The notes under the pieces are model-generated. The model was not told where the DNA came from. It searched no databases and saw only the letters and a program-made list of their open reading frames with translations. A program made the position numbers and the translations under genes. DNA of 24,260 nt from JANRKB01 sp033763695. Its GTDB lineage: Bacteria; Planctomycetota; Phycisphaerae; Phycisphaerales; UBA1924. Shown piece after piece: positions 6,759-14,401 of this stretch; position 1 is the first letter of the stretch; the number at the start of each line of letters is the position of its first letter. The stretch lies in contig JANRKB010000041.1 of assembly GCA_033763695.1 (NCBI GenBank), positions 1 through 24,260 on the forward strand, written 5' to 3'.

Positions 6759-7409
6759 ATGAGCGCGCTTTCACGTCACTTGGACCAGCCGCTGGTCCGC
6801 AGCAATTGGGAGCCCGACGTCGGGCAGATGCTCGACGAGCATCATCTGGCCGCATGGTCAGAGATGTCCGGGCGTCGGCTGCAGTTTGCGGTCGCTCTTG
6901 GTCAGTTCCTCGGCGCGCAGCGCGATACCGAGGTGTGCCCGTTCTATGGGCGCTATATCACTGACCTCGAGTCGTTCTGTCATCAGTTGGAGCGTGCCGT
7001 GCCGGGGCCCAACCTCGCGCGGCGGATCCATGGCCCGGGCGGCGTGACGGACCTGCTCCGCACCCGCACCAGCCACAAGGGTCGCCCCGCGTCCAAGTTC
7101 CGCTACTACATCTGGCATGACGCCGACGTGCTCCTCCAGCGCGATCGTGTGCTCTTTGGCCAACTCGTCGATGCGCTCGCCGGCGTCGCGGCTGAGTGCG
7201 AGTACGTGTCGGATGATCTGCTCATCATCCAGCGTGCCGTGCTGGTCGGGGGCTCACCGCTCTCGGACTACCTGCACGACGCCAAGGGGCAGTGTCGCAC
7301 GTGGTTCGACGACGGCATGGGCGAGCCGTTCTGGAAGGTCGTGACCGGGATCGAACAGCCGGCATTCAACGGCTATCCGATCGACATCCTGGGAACGAAA
7401 CAGGTTTGA
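6759..7409 (+). CDS. Unrecognised 216-residue protein, possibly barstar-like
   Basis: I do not recognise this protein with certainty. It is a soluble mixed alpha/beta protein without signal peptide or membrane helix. Residues 60-77 (CPFYGRYITDLESFCHQL), then a strand YYIWHDADVLLQ (116-127), a helix with FGQLVDALAGVAAE (133-146) and a strand LLIIQRAVLVGG (154-165) follow the order of the barstar (barnase-inhibitor) fold: a F/YYG-x-N-x-x-x-L helix, then an acidic strand, a helix and a strand. The N-terminal 55 residues and the C-terminal 45 would be extra. The ATG at 6759 lacks a clear Shine-Dalgarno sequence. A strong terminator follows at 7525, so it is probably a single-gene transcript. Confidence 0.75.
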   Translation: MSALSRHLDQPLVRSNWEPDVGQMLDEHHLAAWSEMSGRRLQFAVALGQFLGAQRDTEVCPFYGRYITDLESFCHQLERAVPGPNLARRIHGPGGVTDLLRTRTSHKGRPASKFRYYIWHDADVLLQRDRVLFGQLVDALAGVAAECEYVSDDLLIIQRAVLVGGSPLSDYLHDAKGQCRTWFDDGMGEPFWKVVTGIEQPAFNGYPIDILGTKQV

Positions 7410-7708
7410 GGATTCAGTTTGAGCGGGTGAGCGGCGACGCGTGAACGACCTGGCCCCATGTCCGACATGAGGCAGGTGCGCGCCGCTCGGGAGAGCCCAC
7501 GTTGCCGCGGTTCGTCGCGGCGCCACCGGTCGTGCTTGTTCCGCAGCACGATCGGTGTTGCTTTTTGGACCGCAGATCTCGCGCCGCAGGCGTTCAACGC
7601 CGCGCACGGCGTGCCGCGTCGCTTCTTTCCTCCCTGGGTGTTCTACTGGGTCGGCACAGGCAAGTCCGATCCGCCACCCGCGCGTTGTTCTTTGAAGTGG
7701 GGTGTTCC
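7410..7708. other. Intergenic region of 299 bp with a terminator
   Basis: The left half carries the terminator at 7525-7566. The right half (7567-7708) should hold the promoter of the 151-residue gene, but no clear -10/-35 pair is visible. The long frame reading through from 7502 has no coding character before the ATG at 7709. Confidence 0.5.
7525..7566 (+). terminator. Intrinsic terminator after the 216-residue gene
   Basis: ACCGGTCGTGCT (7525-7536) pairs with AGCACGATCGGT (7545-7556) over 12 bp with a single G-T wobble and an 8-nt loop. It is followed shortly by a run of five T (7562-7566). This is the best intrinsic terminator in the window. It lies 116 bp after the stop at 7409. Confidence 0.65.
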
Positions 7709-8164
7709 ATGGCGCTGAGTAAGGCACAGGCACAAGCCATCGTTGATGTCGTGAAGGTTGATCCCGAGTCACTCCGCCGCATGCGTTCGGGCGGGGCGCA
7801 GTTTGTCCCTGATCGCCTGGGCATCACCGGCGCGCTGCGGAACTGGAAGTATGTTCTCTCGGGCAAGGACCCGACCGACGAGAAGGTCGCCAACGTCGTC
7901 TGCACTGGTATCGCCGACGCCACCGCAGCCGCGATCAACAAGGCGTTCGCGTCGCTCCCGGGCGTCAAGTCCGCGGGCGTCAAGAGCCGCGTCTATATGA
8001 AGACCGACCACACGGCCACGCTCGTCACCATGGCCGACGGCACGTCGTACGTCTTCGATTGGCACGCGACGCTCAACCCCGCAAATCCCTTTGTGGGCGA
8101 GGCCAAAGCGTGGGAGACCTCGACCAATCAGGTCGACTTCAATCACTTCAGCGGGCTTCCCTGA
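7709..8164 (+). CDS. Unrecognised 151-residue protein with papain/transglutaminase-like Cys-His-Asp pattern
   Basis: No family was recognised with certainty. The helical N-terminus (KAQAQAIVDVVKVDPESLRR) is followed by VANVVCTGIADATAAAINKA (Cys65 at the start of a helix), then KTDHTATLVTMADGTSYVFD with His101 and Asp117 on successive strands, and WHATLNP. A Cys at a helix start, then His-hydrophobic strand, then G-x-x-YVxDxW is the usual order of the catalytic triad in papain-like or transglutaminase-like folds, so it may be a small thiol hydrolase or amidase; this is inference. It has no signal peptide. The ATG at 7709 is preceded by GTGGGG; the frame is open from 7502 but that part looks non-coding. 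The next gene starts 154 bp downstream. Confidence 0.78.
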   Translation: MALSKAQAQAIVDVVKVDPESLRRMRSGGAQFVPDRLGITGALRNWKYVLSGKDPTDEKVANVVCTGIADATAAAINKAFASLPGVKSAGVKSRVYMKTDHTATLVTMADGTSYVFDWHATLNPANPFVGEAKAWETSTNQVDFNHFSGLP

Positions 8165-8204
8165 GCGACCCCGGACGCCCCTCTCGCTTTCACGCAAAAC
8201 GCAC

Positions 8205-8233
8205 TTGGGGATTCTTGCACCTCTCGTTAGACT
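8205..8233 (+). promoter_or_regulatory. Possible sigma-70-like promoter of the secreted protease
   Basis: TTGGGG (8205-8210) and TAGACT (8228-8233) are separated by 17 bp, giving a weak but correctly spaced -35/-10 pair 85 bp before the protease start. Based on the E. coli consensus only. Confidence 0.25.
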
Positions 8234-8318
8234 CGTCCGAGGTTGTCGCACGCCGCGCCCGACTCGCTCGACGCTCGGCGGTGTTCTCAAGGGTTACGGG
8301 TTTTCGGGAGGTCCGTTC

Positions 8319-10418
8319 ATGAAGGCGTCTCGTGTCGCGTCGTCGGCCGGTCTGGCCGCCAGTGTCGTTGCTCAGGTGGTTGTCGGCTTGGCGTTTGCCT
8401 CCGCCGCGTCCGCACAGATGGCCCCGGTCGCGTCGCGCAGCGTGCCGATCGGCATCGCATCGGGCGATGTGCAGGTGCTTGCCGCCGAGAGAAACGTCGT
8501 CCCCGCCAACCAGCGTGCGATCAGTGACGTGAGCGAGCAGGAACTCACCGCCGACACCATCATCTGGGCCGATGTGGTTGACGTGCCCGACGCAGCGTGG
8601 CTGCGCCTGTACTTCAAGGACGTGAACCTCTCCGGCGATGCCGCGACGCAGAGCGGCGCATACCTGCGCATCACCTCACTGCTCGACGGTCACACGCAGA
8701 AGCTCAACGCCGACGCGCTGAGGCAGTGGAACAACAGCTCGGCATACTTCAACGGCGATCGCGTGCTGGTGGAACTCATCTCCGCCGCCGCCAACGCCCC
8801 CGCGCGCGTCACCATCGATCGCGCCGATGTCGGCGTCGCGCCCGTCATGCAAGGCGGCTACGGCCCGCGCTCCATCTGCGGCAGCACCGACGATCGCACG
8901 CTCAGCAGCGATCCCAAAAACGCGCGGCATATGCCCGTCGGCTGCACCTCGTGGCTCATCAATGACACCAACCAGCAGTTCCTCCTCGCCGGGCACTGCG
9001 ACCCCACCAGCGGCAACGTCTTTCAGTTCAATGTGCCGCTCTCAACCAGCACCGGCGTGACGGTCAACCCTTCGCCCGATGACCAGTACGTCGTCGACAT
9101 GACGAGCAAGCAGAGCCAGAACATCACGATCGGCCAGGACTGGTGCTACATCGGCGTCTTCACCAACGCCAACCACGGCCTCACGCCAGCGCAGAAAATG
9201 GGCGGCGGCACCTACATCCTCGCCTCCACGCCCCCCGCCGTCGCCAGCCAGACCATCCGCATCACCGGCTTTGGCACCACCTCATCGCCCGTGAGCAACA
9301 CGTGGAACCAGGTGCAGAAGACGCACACCGGGCCGTATCGCACTTTCTCGGGCACGACACTCACGTACTCGGTCGACACCACCGGCGGCAACTCCGGCTC
9401 GCCGATCGAAGACCTGAGCACCGGCCGCGCCATCGGCATCCACACCAACGCGGGCTGCACGACGACCGCGGGCAGCGCGAACAGCGGCACGGGCATCAAC
9501 AACGCCGCGCTGCAAAGCGCGCTCGCCAATCCGCTGGGCGTGTGCGCCACCGGACGCAGTTCGCTCTCGCTCGGCCGCCTCTACGCGGGCACCGACGCGG
9601 CGAACAACTTCGGCACGGTGAACGCCACCACCGGCGCGTTCGGCAAGTTCAGCCAGTTCCTGGGCACGCTGCAGGGCATGGCGTTTGATCGCGACAACCA
9701 GTGGATCTATGCCGTCGACAACAGCCGTCGCCTCTTCACCATCAACCCCACGACCGGCGCGGCGGTGCTCAAGGGCACCATCACCGGCACGACGCTCACG
9801 CTCAACGGTCTGGGCTATGACCCGGTCGCCAAGAAGTTGTATTCCATAGCCCAGAGCAACGGCCAACTCTTCACGATCAACACCAGCACGCTCGTCGCGA
9901 CGGCGGTCGGCACCGCCGCGGGCGGCATCATCGGCGCGCTGGAGTTCAACCCCGCCGACAACACGCTCTACGGCATCAACGACCCCAGCAGCCAGCTCGC
10001 CAGCAGCCGCCTCGTGCGCATCAACACCACCACCGGCGCAATCACCAGCGTCAGTTCGGCGATCCTCGCCGGCGTGCGCGATTGCAACGGTCTGGCGTGG
10101 GACCAGACCGACGGCAAGCTCTACACCATCGACAACACCACCCGCAACCTCATCCGCATCGACCCTGCGACCGGCGCGGGCACTGCGGTGGCCGCGTGCA
10201 ACGGGCTCTTCGGCAGCGGCTCAGGCATGACGGCTGTTCAGTCGCGCCCGCCGTGCCCGGCCGACTTCAACAACGACGGGTTCCTCGACTTCACCGACTT
10301 TGATGGCTTTGTGGCCGCGTTCGAAGCCGGATCGGGCTCGGGCGACTTCAACGCCGACGGCTTCATCGACTTCACCGACTTCGATGCGTTCGTCGCGGCG
10401 TTTGAGGCGGGGTGCTGA
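8319..10418 (+). CDS. Secreted trypsin-like serine protease with propeller-like region and C-terminal Ca-binding repeats
   Basis: The 699-residue product is probably exported. A signal peptide (1-32) has a basic start, a hydrophobic core and an ASA cleavage site before Gln33. The protease domain (about 190-400) has the chymotrypsin-fold triad: His226 in LLAGHC, Asp274 in GQDWCYIGV and Ser359 in DTTGGNSGSPI, with normal spacing. From about 415 to 640 there are repeated units such as GMAFDRDNQWIYAVDN, GLGYDPVAKKLYSI and GLAWDQTDGKLYTIDN, each followed by a strand ending in (I)xPxTGA, which look like beta-propeller blades. Residues 646-699 form two EF-hand/dockerin-like repeats beginning CPADFNNDGFLDF and GDFNADGFIDF. 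The start at 8319 has an excellent GGGAGGT. It probably acts outside the cell or on the surface; the substrate is unknown. The end repeat may be a sorting or docking tag (inference). Confidence 0.92.
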   Translation: MKASRVASSAGLAASVVAQVVVGLAFASAASAQMAPVASRSVPIGIASGDVQVLAAERNVVPANQRAISDVSEQELTADTIIWADVVDVPDAAWLRLYFKDVNLSGDAATQSGAYLRITSLLDGHTQKLNADALRQWNNSSAYFNGDRVLVELISAAANAPARVTIDRADVGVAPVMQGGYGPRSICGSTDDRTLSSDPKNARHMPVGCTSWLINDTNQQFLLAGHCDPTSGNVFQFNVPLSTSTGVTVNPSPDDQYVVDMTSKQSQNITIGQDWCYIGVFTNANHGLTPAQKMGGGTYILASTPPAVASQTIRITGFGTTSSPVSNTWNQVQKTHTGPYRTFSGTTLTYSVDTTGGNSGSPIEDLSTGRAIGIHTNAGCTTTAGSANSGTGINNAALQSALANPLGVCATGRSSLSLGRLYAGTDAANNFGTVNATTGAFGKFSQFLGTLQGMAFDRDNQWIYAVDNSRRLFTINPTTGAAVLKGTITGTTLTLNGLGYDPVAKKLYSIAQSNGQLFTINTSTLVATAVGTAAGGIIGALEFNPADNTLYGINDPSSQLASSRLVRINTTTGAITSVSSAILAGVRDCNGLAWDQTDGKLYTIDNTTRNLIRIDPATGAGTAVAACNGLFGSGSGMTAVQSRPPCPADFNNDGFLDFTDFDGFVAAFEAGSGSGDFNADGFIDFTDFDAFVAAFEAGC
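10263..10418 (+). repeat. Tandem 81-bp repeat encoding the Ca-binding motif
   Basis: Two in-frame copies (10263-10343 and 10344-10418, the second shortened by the stop) each encode about 27 residues with D-F-N-x-D-G-F-x-D-F-T-D-F-D-x-F-V-A-A-F-E-A-G. The protein match is nearly complete while codons differ at many third positions, so the duplication is old and kept by selection. Confidence 0.85.
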
Positions 10419-10471
10419 AGAGAAGGCATTGGGCATGAGGAATCAGTGCGCAGGCCGCGGCGACGAGCGCT

Positions 10472-10513
10472 GTTGTCTTGGCGCTGCGCCGTCATGCCGG
10501 AGCACGAGACAAC
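10472..10513. terminator. Stem-loop between convergent protease and HD-GYP genes
   Basis: GTTGTCT (10472-10478) pairs with AGACAAC (10507-10513), enclosing a small GGCGC-TGCGCC hairpin. It lies directly beside the HD-GYP stop and 53 bp after the protease stop, so it could end transcripts from both sides. No T-run is present. Confidence 0.3.
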
Positions 10514-12151
10514 TCACGCCGCGGCGGCCGTGCCGGGCTTGAGATACTCGGCGTGCTCCGCGACGAGCCGGTCATACTCAGTCAAGTCGATCGTCAGCAT
10601 CGCCTTGGCGACCTGCGGATCAAACTGGGTCCCGGCGCACTTCTCAAACTCCGCCAGCACGCGCTCTCGCGGCAGCGCGGGTCGATAGGACCGCGTTGAA
10701 CTCATCGCGTCGAACGTGTCGGCCACAGCCAGCACGCGCGCGATCATCGGGATCTCTTCGCCCGCGAGGCCGTGCGGATAGCCCTTGCCGTCGTAGCGCT
10801 CATGGTGGTGCAGCACGCCCGGCAGCACATCGCGCAGCGGCACGAGATCCTTGAGGATGTGGTAGCCGATCTCCGGGTGCTTCTTGATGTACGCGAACTC
10901 TTCGTCCGTCAGGCGGCCTTGCTTGCAGATGACCGCCTCGGGCACGCCGATCTTGCCCACGTCGTGCACCACGCCCGCGAGGCGATAGCGATCGGCCGTC
11001 TCCAGCGGCATGCCCAGCGCAACGGCGAGCCGCTGCGCGAGGTGGGCGACGCGCTCCGAATGGCCGCGGGTGTAGCGGTCCTTGGCGTCGATCGTCGCCG
11101 TGAGCGCACGCACCGTGCCCATGAAGAGCTGGCGCTGTTCGTCGTAGAGCGAGGCGTTCTGCAGGAACGCGACGATGTAGCCCGCCGCGGCCTCGAAGAG
11201 TTGCAGGTCGTAGCTGCTGATGTCCGGGTCGCGCCCGCCCTTGCCGCCCGCGAGCAACAGGCCAACGGGCTTGCCATCGCGCAGCAGCGGCTGCGCGAGC
11301 ACCTGCGGCTGCTCACGCGTGCTCAGGCCCGCGATGTTCTCCTGCACCCGCGATCCGCCGCGGCTGACAAACTCGCCGAGCATCGTGGCGGCGGCGGTGG
11401 CGTACCCCTCGGGCAGCGGCGCCTTGTCGGGCACGATGATCTGTTCGCGAAGCGTGGTGGGCAGGCAATCAAAGCGGCCGAAGTACGCACCCACCCACGA
11501 GAACGCCGTGGTGCTGCGGAGGTGGTCGCACGAGAGCCGGACGAATCGATCGGGGTGCGTGAACTCGTGCATCGAGCGGCTGACGTTGTAGAGCAAGTGG
11601 ATGGTCTCGTATGAGTCGGTGAGCTGTGCCGTGAACCCTTCGATCGCGCCGCGTGATTCCTCGATCTCCGTGAGATCGTTGAGCATCGTGCGCAGCGTCG
11701 GTGCGACGGCGCGAACCGCACGTTCGTCGAACGTCGCCCACGCGTGGACGGCGGTGCGGGCAACATCAATGCTGATGTCTGCCTCGCGGCAGGCCTGCTC
11801 GAATGCAGCACTGCGGAGAGCGTCTTCACTCATCGCGAGCGCGGCAACCGGGCCGCTGCGACGATCGTCGGCGAGCGGGCGGAGCACGATCACCCAGAAT
11901 CCCTCGCCGAGCGTGACGACCTCAACCGGCTCAGGCCCGGCCTCTTCGATCGCGTCGGAGATCAGGTGCGCGACGGCCGGTGCATTGAGCCATGCGCCAA
12001 GTGCGCCGGGAGCGTGCGGCCCTTCAATGACGTCGCCGCGGCGCGAGATCGACCACAGCGCTAGGTGCATCTGGCCGCAGCGCTCCGCGAGCGTGGCGCG
12101 GGCGCGGGTCGCCTCGGTCTGATCGGGCGAGAGATTCATGGGCTTGGTCAT
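10514..12151 (-). CDS. HD-GYP phosphodiesterase with GAF-like region
   Basis: This is probably a cyclic-di-GMP phosphodiesterase. The 545-residue product has an N-terminal module (1-170) that I cannot name, a GAF-like sensory region (about 190-350, with TTAFSWVGAYFGRF and VLAQPLLRDGKPVGLLLAGG), and a complete C-terminal HD-GYP domain. The HD pair is His396-Asp397 in VVHDVGKIGVPE, followed by KKHPEIGYHIL, a triple His in GVLHHHERYDGKGYP with the GYP motif at 457-459, and VADTFDAMSSTRSYR. All metal-site residues I can check are present. No membrane helix is seen, so it is cytoplasmic. The ATG at 12149-12151 has GGAG eight bases before it; a second ATG at 12139 is an alternative. A response regulator lies 137 bp upstream on the same strand and could control it. 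Confidence 0.93.
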   Translation of the reverse strand: MTKPMNLSPDQTEATRARATLAERCGQMHLALWSISRRGDVIEGPHAPGALGAWLNAPAVAHLISDAIEEAGPEPVEVVTLGEGFWVIVLRPLADDRRSGPVAALAMSEDALRSAAFEQACREADISIDVARTAVHAWATFDERAVRAVAPTLRTMLNDLTEIEESRGAIEGFTAQLTDSYETIHLLYNVSRSMHEFTHPDRFVRLSCDHLRSTTAFSWVGAYFGRFDCLPTTLREQIIVPDKAPLPEGYATAAATMLGEFVSRGGSRVQENIAGLSTREQPQVLAQPLLRDGKPVGLLLAGGKGGRDPDISSYDLQLFEAAAGYIVAFLQNASLYDEQRQLFMGTVRALTATIDAKDRYTRGHSERVAHLAQRLAVALGMPLETADRYRLAGVVHDVGKIGVPEAVICKQGRLTDEEFAYIKKHPEIGYHILKDLVPLRDVLPGVLHHHERYDGKGYPHGLAGEEIPMIARVLAVADTFDAMSSTRSYRPALPRERVLAEFEKCAGTQFDPQVAKAMLTIDLTEYDRLVAEHAEYLKPGTAAAA

Positions 12152-12246
12152 TGCAGAGACTCCGATTCGCGAACGCTGGCTCGACCGGCAAACGCAGTTT
12201 CAACGCGAAGAGACCGAGGTATCGAAGCACGCGAAGAACCGAGTGG

Positions 12247-12262
12247 CGGCGAAGATTCGCCG
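12247..12262. other. Perfect palindromic hairpin between response regulator and HD-GYP genes
   Basis: CGGCGAAGATTCGCCG is a 6-bp stem with a 4-nt loop, 27 bp after the response regulator stop on the minus strand. It could be a weak terminator or an attenuator that lowers HD-GYP expression; no T-run follows. Confidence 0.3.
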
Positions 12263-12288
12263 ACAGCACGATGCGTGCGGTGGTGTCT

Positions 12289-12684
12289 TCACGCCGCGGC
12301 CGCGAGCGGATCGCTCGGGCCGGCAATCTCGCGCACGTGGGTGCCCAGTTCGCGTGCGCTGAAGGGCTTGGCGAGCAGGCGGATGACGTTGGTTTTCTTG
12401 AGGTCTTCCTCGCTCAGAACGTGGCCGCGGGCGGTGAGCATGACGACGGGCACATGCGTCGTGCTGGCTTGCGCGCGCAAGGCGGTGGCGAGTTCGAGGC
12501 CGCTCATGAACGGCATCTGCAAGTCGCTGACGATCAGATCCGGCGGCGTCTGCGTGGCGAGGTGCAGGGCCTGCTCGCCGTCGCGGGCTTCGATGACGGT
12601 GTAGTTGTCCTCGCGCAGGCGTGCCGCCACCATGCGTCGGATGTGGGCCTCGTCATCACAGATCAGAATGGTCAGATTCGCCAT
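12289..12684 (-). CDS. Single-domain response regulator (CheY-like)
   Basis: The 131-residue product is one receiver domain: LTILICDDEAHIRRMV with the acidic pair Asp10-Asp11, the phospho-acceptor Asp54 in DLIVSDLQMPFMSGLEL, Thr84 in VVMLTARG, and Lys106-Pro107 in IRLLAKPFSARELG. All five key receiver positions are canonical. No output domain is present, so it acts by protein contact. It is directly upstream of the HD-GYP gene on the same strand, which looks like an RpfG-type REC + HD-GYP regulator carried as two genes; the partner kinase is not in the window. I take the ATG at 12682-12684, with GAGGGA four bases before it; the open frame further upstream overlaps the divergent cls gene and is a shadow. 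Confidence 0.93.
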   Translation of the reverse strand: MANLTILICDDEAHIRRMVAARLREDNYTVIEARDGEQALHLATQTPPDLIVSDLQMPFMSGLELATALRAQASTTHVPVVMLTARGHVLSEEDLKKTNVIRLLAKPFSARELGTHVREIAGPSDPLAAAA

Positions 12685-12900
12685 GATTCCCTCGTCGCAA
12701 AGGCCTGGCGTCGCTGTCGGGCCGCGGCACTCCGCCGCGTTGCGCTGACGACGCTTCCCCCTGCATCGGTTGCCGCCCGTTTGGCGGTGAGCAGGCCGCG
12801 GCGGACCATCGCTTCTCGGACCGGCACAGGTATCGCGAACGGCGTGATGTTGGCGTGCGCTCGGCGGGGCACTCCGATAACGCAGTTCGTACACTTCTGC

Positions 12901-14376
12901 GTGAGCATCGATTGGTCCAACCCGTGGGCGATCGCGTGGACGGCACTCGTCCTCGCTGAGTTTGCGCTGCGACTCTTCCTTGTTGGCGTCGTCATCGCAC
13001 GCCGCATGGGCGTGGGTGAAGCCTTCGCGTGGATCATGGCGTTGCTGCTGCTGCCGGTCGTTGGCTCGCTGCTCTATCTGATCGCCGGGGAACGCAAGCT
13101 CGGCTCGCGCCGCCTGCGGCGATACAACCAACTCACCGGCCACGTCGTGCAGCCCGCCATCGCCGCGTGGCTGCAACGCGATCAGGATTGGTCGTCGTTC
13201 AACCATCCGTGGTCGCCGATCGCACGCTACGGCACGGGCGTGTGCGGATTGCCGCCGCTGCGTGGCAATCGCTGGAGCGTGCTCGATGACTCGCGGGCGT
13301 TTCTCGCGTCCATCATCACTGACATCGAACAGGCCAAGGAGCATGTGCATCTGCTCACGTACATCTACGACCCGGTGCGACAAGGCGTCGAGCTGGGTGA
13401 GGCGATGTGCCGAGCGGCGAAGCGCGGCGTTGCGTGCCGCGTGCTTGTGGACGGCGTCGGCTCTCGCAAGTTTCTCCGCAGCGACCTGTGCACACGAATG
13501 CGTGCCGCGGGTGTGCAGGTGGTGGAAGCACTGCCGGTGAATCTATTCCGCCTCGCGCTGCAGCGCGTAGACCTGCGCAACCATCGCAAGGTTGTGGTGA
13601 TCGACGGGCGGATCGGCTACGTCGGCAGCCAGAACATCACCGATGACCTGTACAACAAGGGTGTGCTCAAGCGTTTCAAGCGGTGGAAGGACGCGTCGGC
13701 GCGCGTCGAAGGCCCGATCGCGCAGGCGCTGCAAGTCGTCTTCCTCCGCGATTGGCAGCTTGACGCGCCCGAAACCATCGCGAGCATTGACGCGTTCCTG
13801 CCCGATCTGGGCACGCCCGACGACGAGGGCGCGGCGATGCAGGTTCTGCCCAGCGGCCCCGGCGACACACCCCGCGCGATCCATCAGGCGATGCTCATGT
13901 GCGCGTTCTCGGCACGCGAAGAACTGATTCTCACCACGCCGTACTTCGTGCCCGACGAACCGATGCTGGAAGCGCTGGTCGCCGCGGCGACGCGGGGTGT
14001 CGCGGTCACACTGGTCGTACCGGAGCGATCGGACGCGCCCGTGGTGTGTGCCGCCGGGCGCAGCCACTACCCCGAACTGCTCGATGCAGGCGTGCAGATT
14101 CGGCTGTATCGCGGCGGGACGCTGCACTCCAAGACGCTCACAGTCGATCGCCGCCTCGCGATGATCGGCTCGGCCAATCTTGACCAGCGCTCGTTCTGGC
14201 TCAACTTTGAAGTCACACTGCTGGGCTACAACGCGGCGTTCTGCGAAGAGGTCCGGCGCGTGCAGCAGAAGTACATCGCCGATGCACGTGCGCTGGAGTC
14301 CAACTGGTGGTCACGAAGGCCGCCGATCGCCCGGGCGGGTGACAATCTGGCGCGGCTGCTCTCGCCGCTGCTTTAG
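12901..14376 (+). CDS. cls: Cardiolipin synthase (phospholipase D family)
   Basis: This enzyme joins two phosphatidylglycerol molecules, or a related donor pair, into cardiolipin at the inner membrane. Two N-terminal membrane helices (AIAWTALVLAEFALRLFLVG and FAWIMALLLLPVVGSLLYLI) are followed by the family phrase GERKLGSRR. Two HKD motifs form the active site: HRKVVVIDGRIGYVGSQN (His228, Lys230, Asp235) and HSKTLTVDRRLAMIGSANLD (His409, Lys411, Asp416). LTTPYFVPDEPM is also typical of bacterial Cls. With the GTG at 12901 the product has 491 residues, which suits the ClsA type. An in-frame ATG at 12847 would add 18 residues; neither has a clear Shine-Dalgarno sequence. The gene is divergent from the response regulator and convergent with the second HD-GYP gene. 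Confidence 0.92.
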   Translation: MSIDWSNPWAIAWTALVLAEFALRLFLVGVVIARRMGVGEAFAWIMALLLLPVVGSLLYLIAGERKLGSRRLRRYNQLTGHVVQPAIAAWLQRDQDWSSFNHPWSPIARYGTGVCGLPPLRGNRWSVLDDSRAFLASIITDIEQAKEHVHLLTYIYDPVRQGVELGEAMCRAAKRGVACRVLVDGVGSRKFLRSDLCTRMRAAGVQVVEALPVNLFRLALQRVDLRNHRKVVVIDGRIGYVGSQNITDDLYNKGVLKRFKRWKDASARVEGPIAQALQVVFLRDWQLDAPETIASIDAFLPDLGTPDDEGAAMQVLPSGPGDTPRAIHQAMLMCAFSAREELILTTPYFVPDEPMLEALVAAATRGVAVTLVVPERSDAPVVCAAGRSHYPELLDAGVQIRLYRGGTLHSKTLTVDRRLAMIGSANLDQRSFWLNFEVTLLGYNAAFCEEVRRVQQKYIADARALESNWWSRRPPIARAGDNLARLLSPLL

Positions 14377-14377
14377 T

Positions 14378-14399
14378 CAACGTGCGCGGCGTTGCTGAC
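14378..14399. terminator. Small hairpin between convergent cls and HD-GYP genes
   Basis: CAACG (14378-14382) pairs with CGTTG (14390-14394), and the flanking GTCA/TGAC can extend the stem with a bulge. It fills nearly the whole 25-bp gap and may act in both directions. It is weak. Confidence 0.25.
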
Positions 14400-14401
14400 G
14401 C

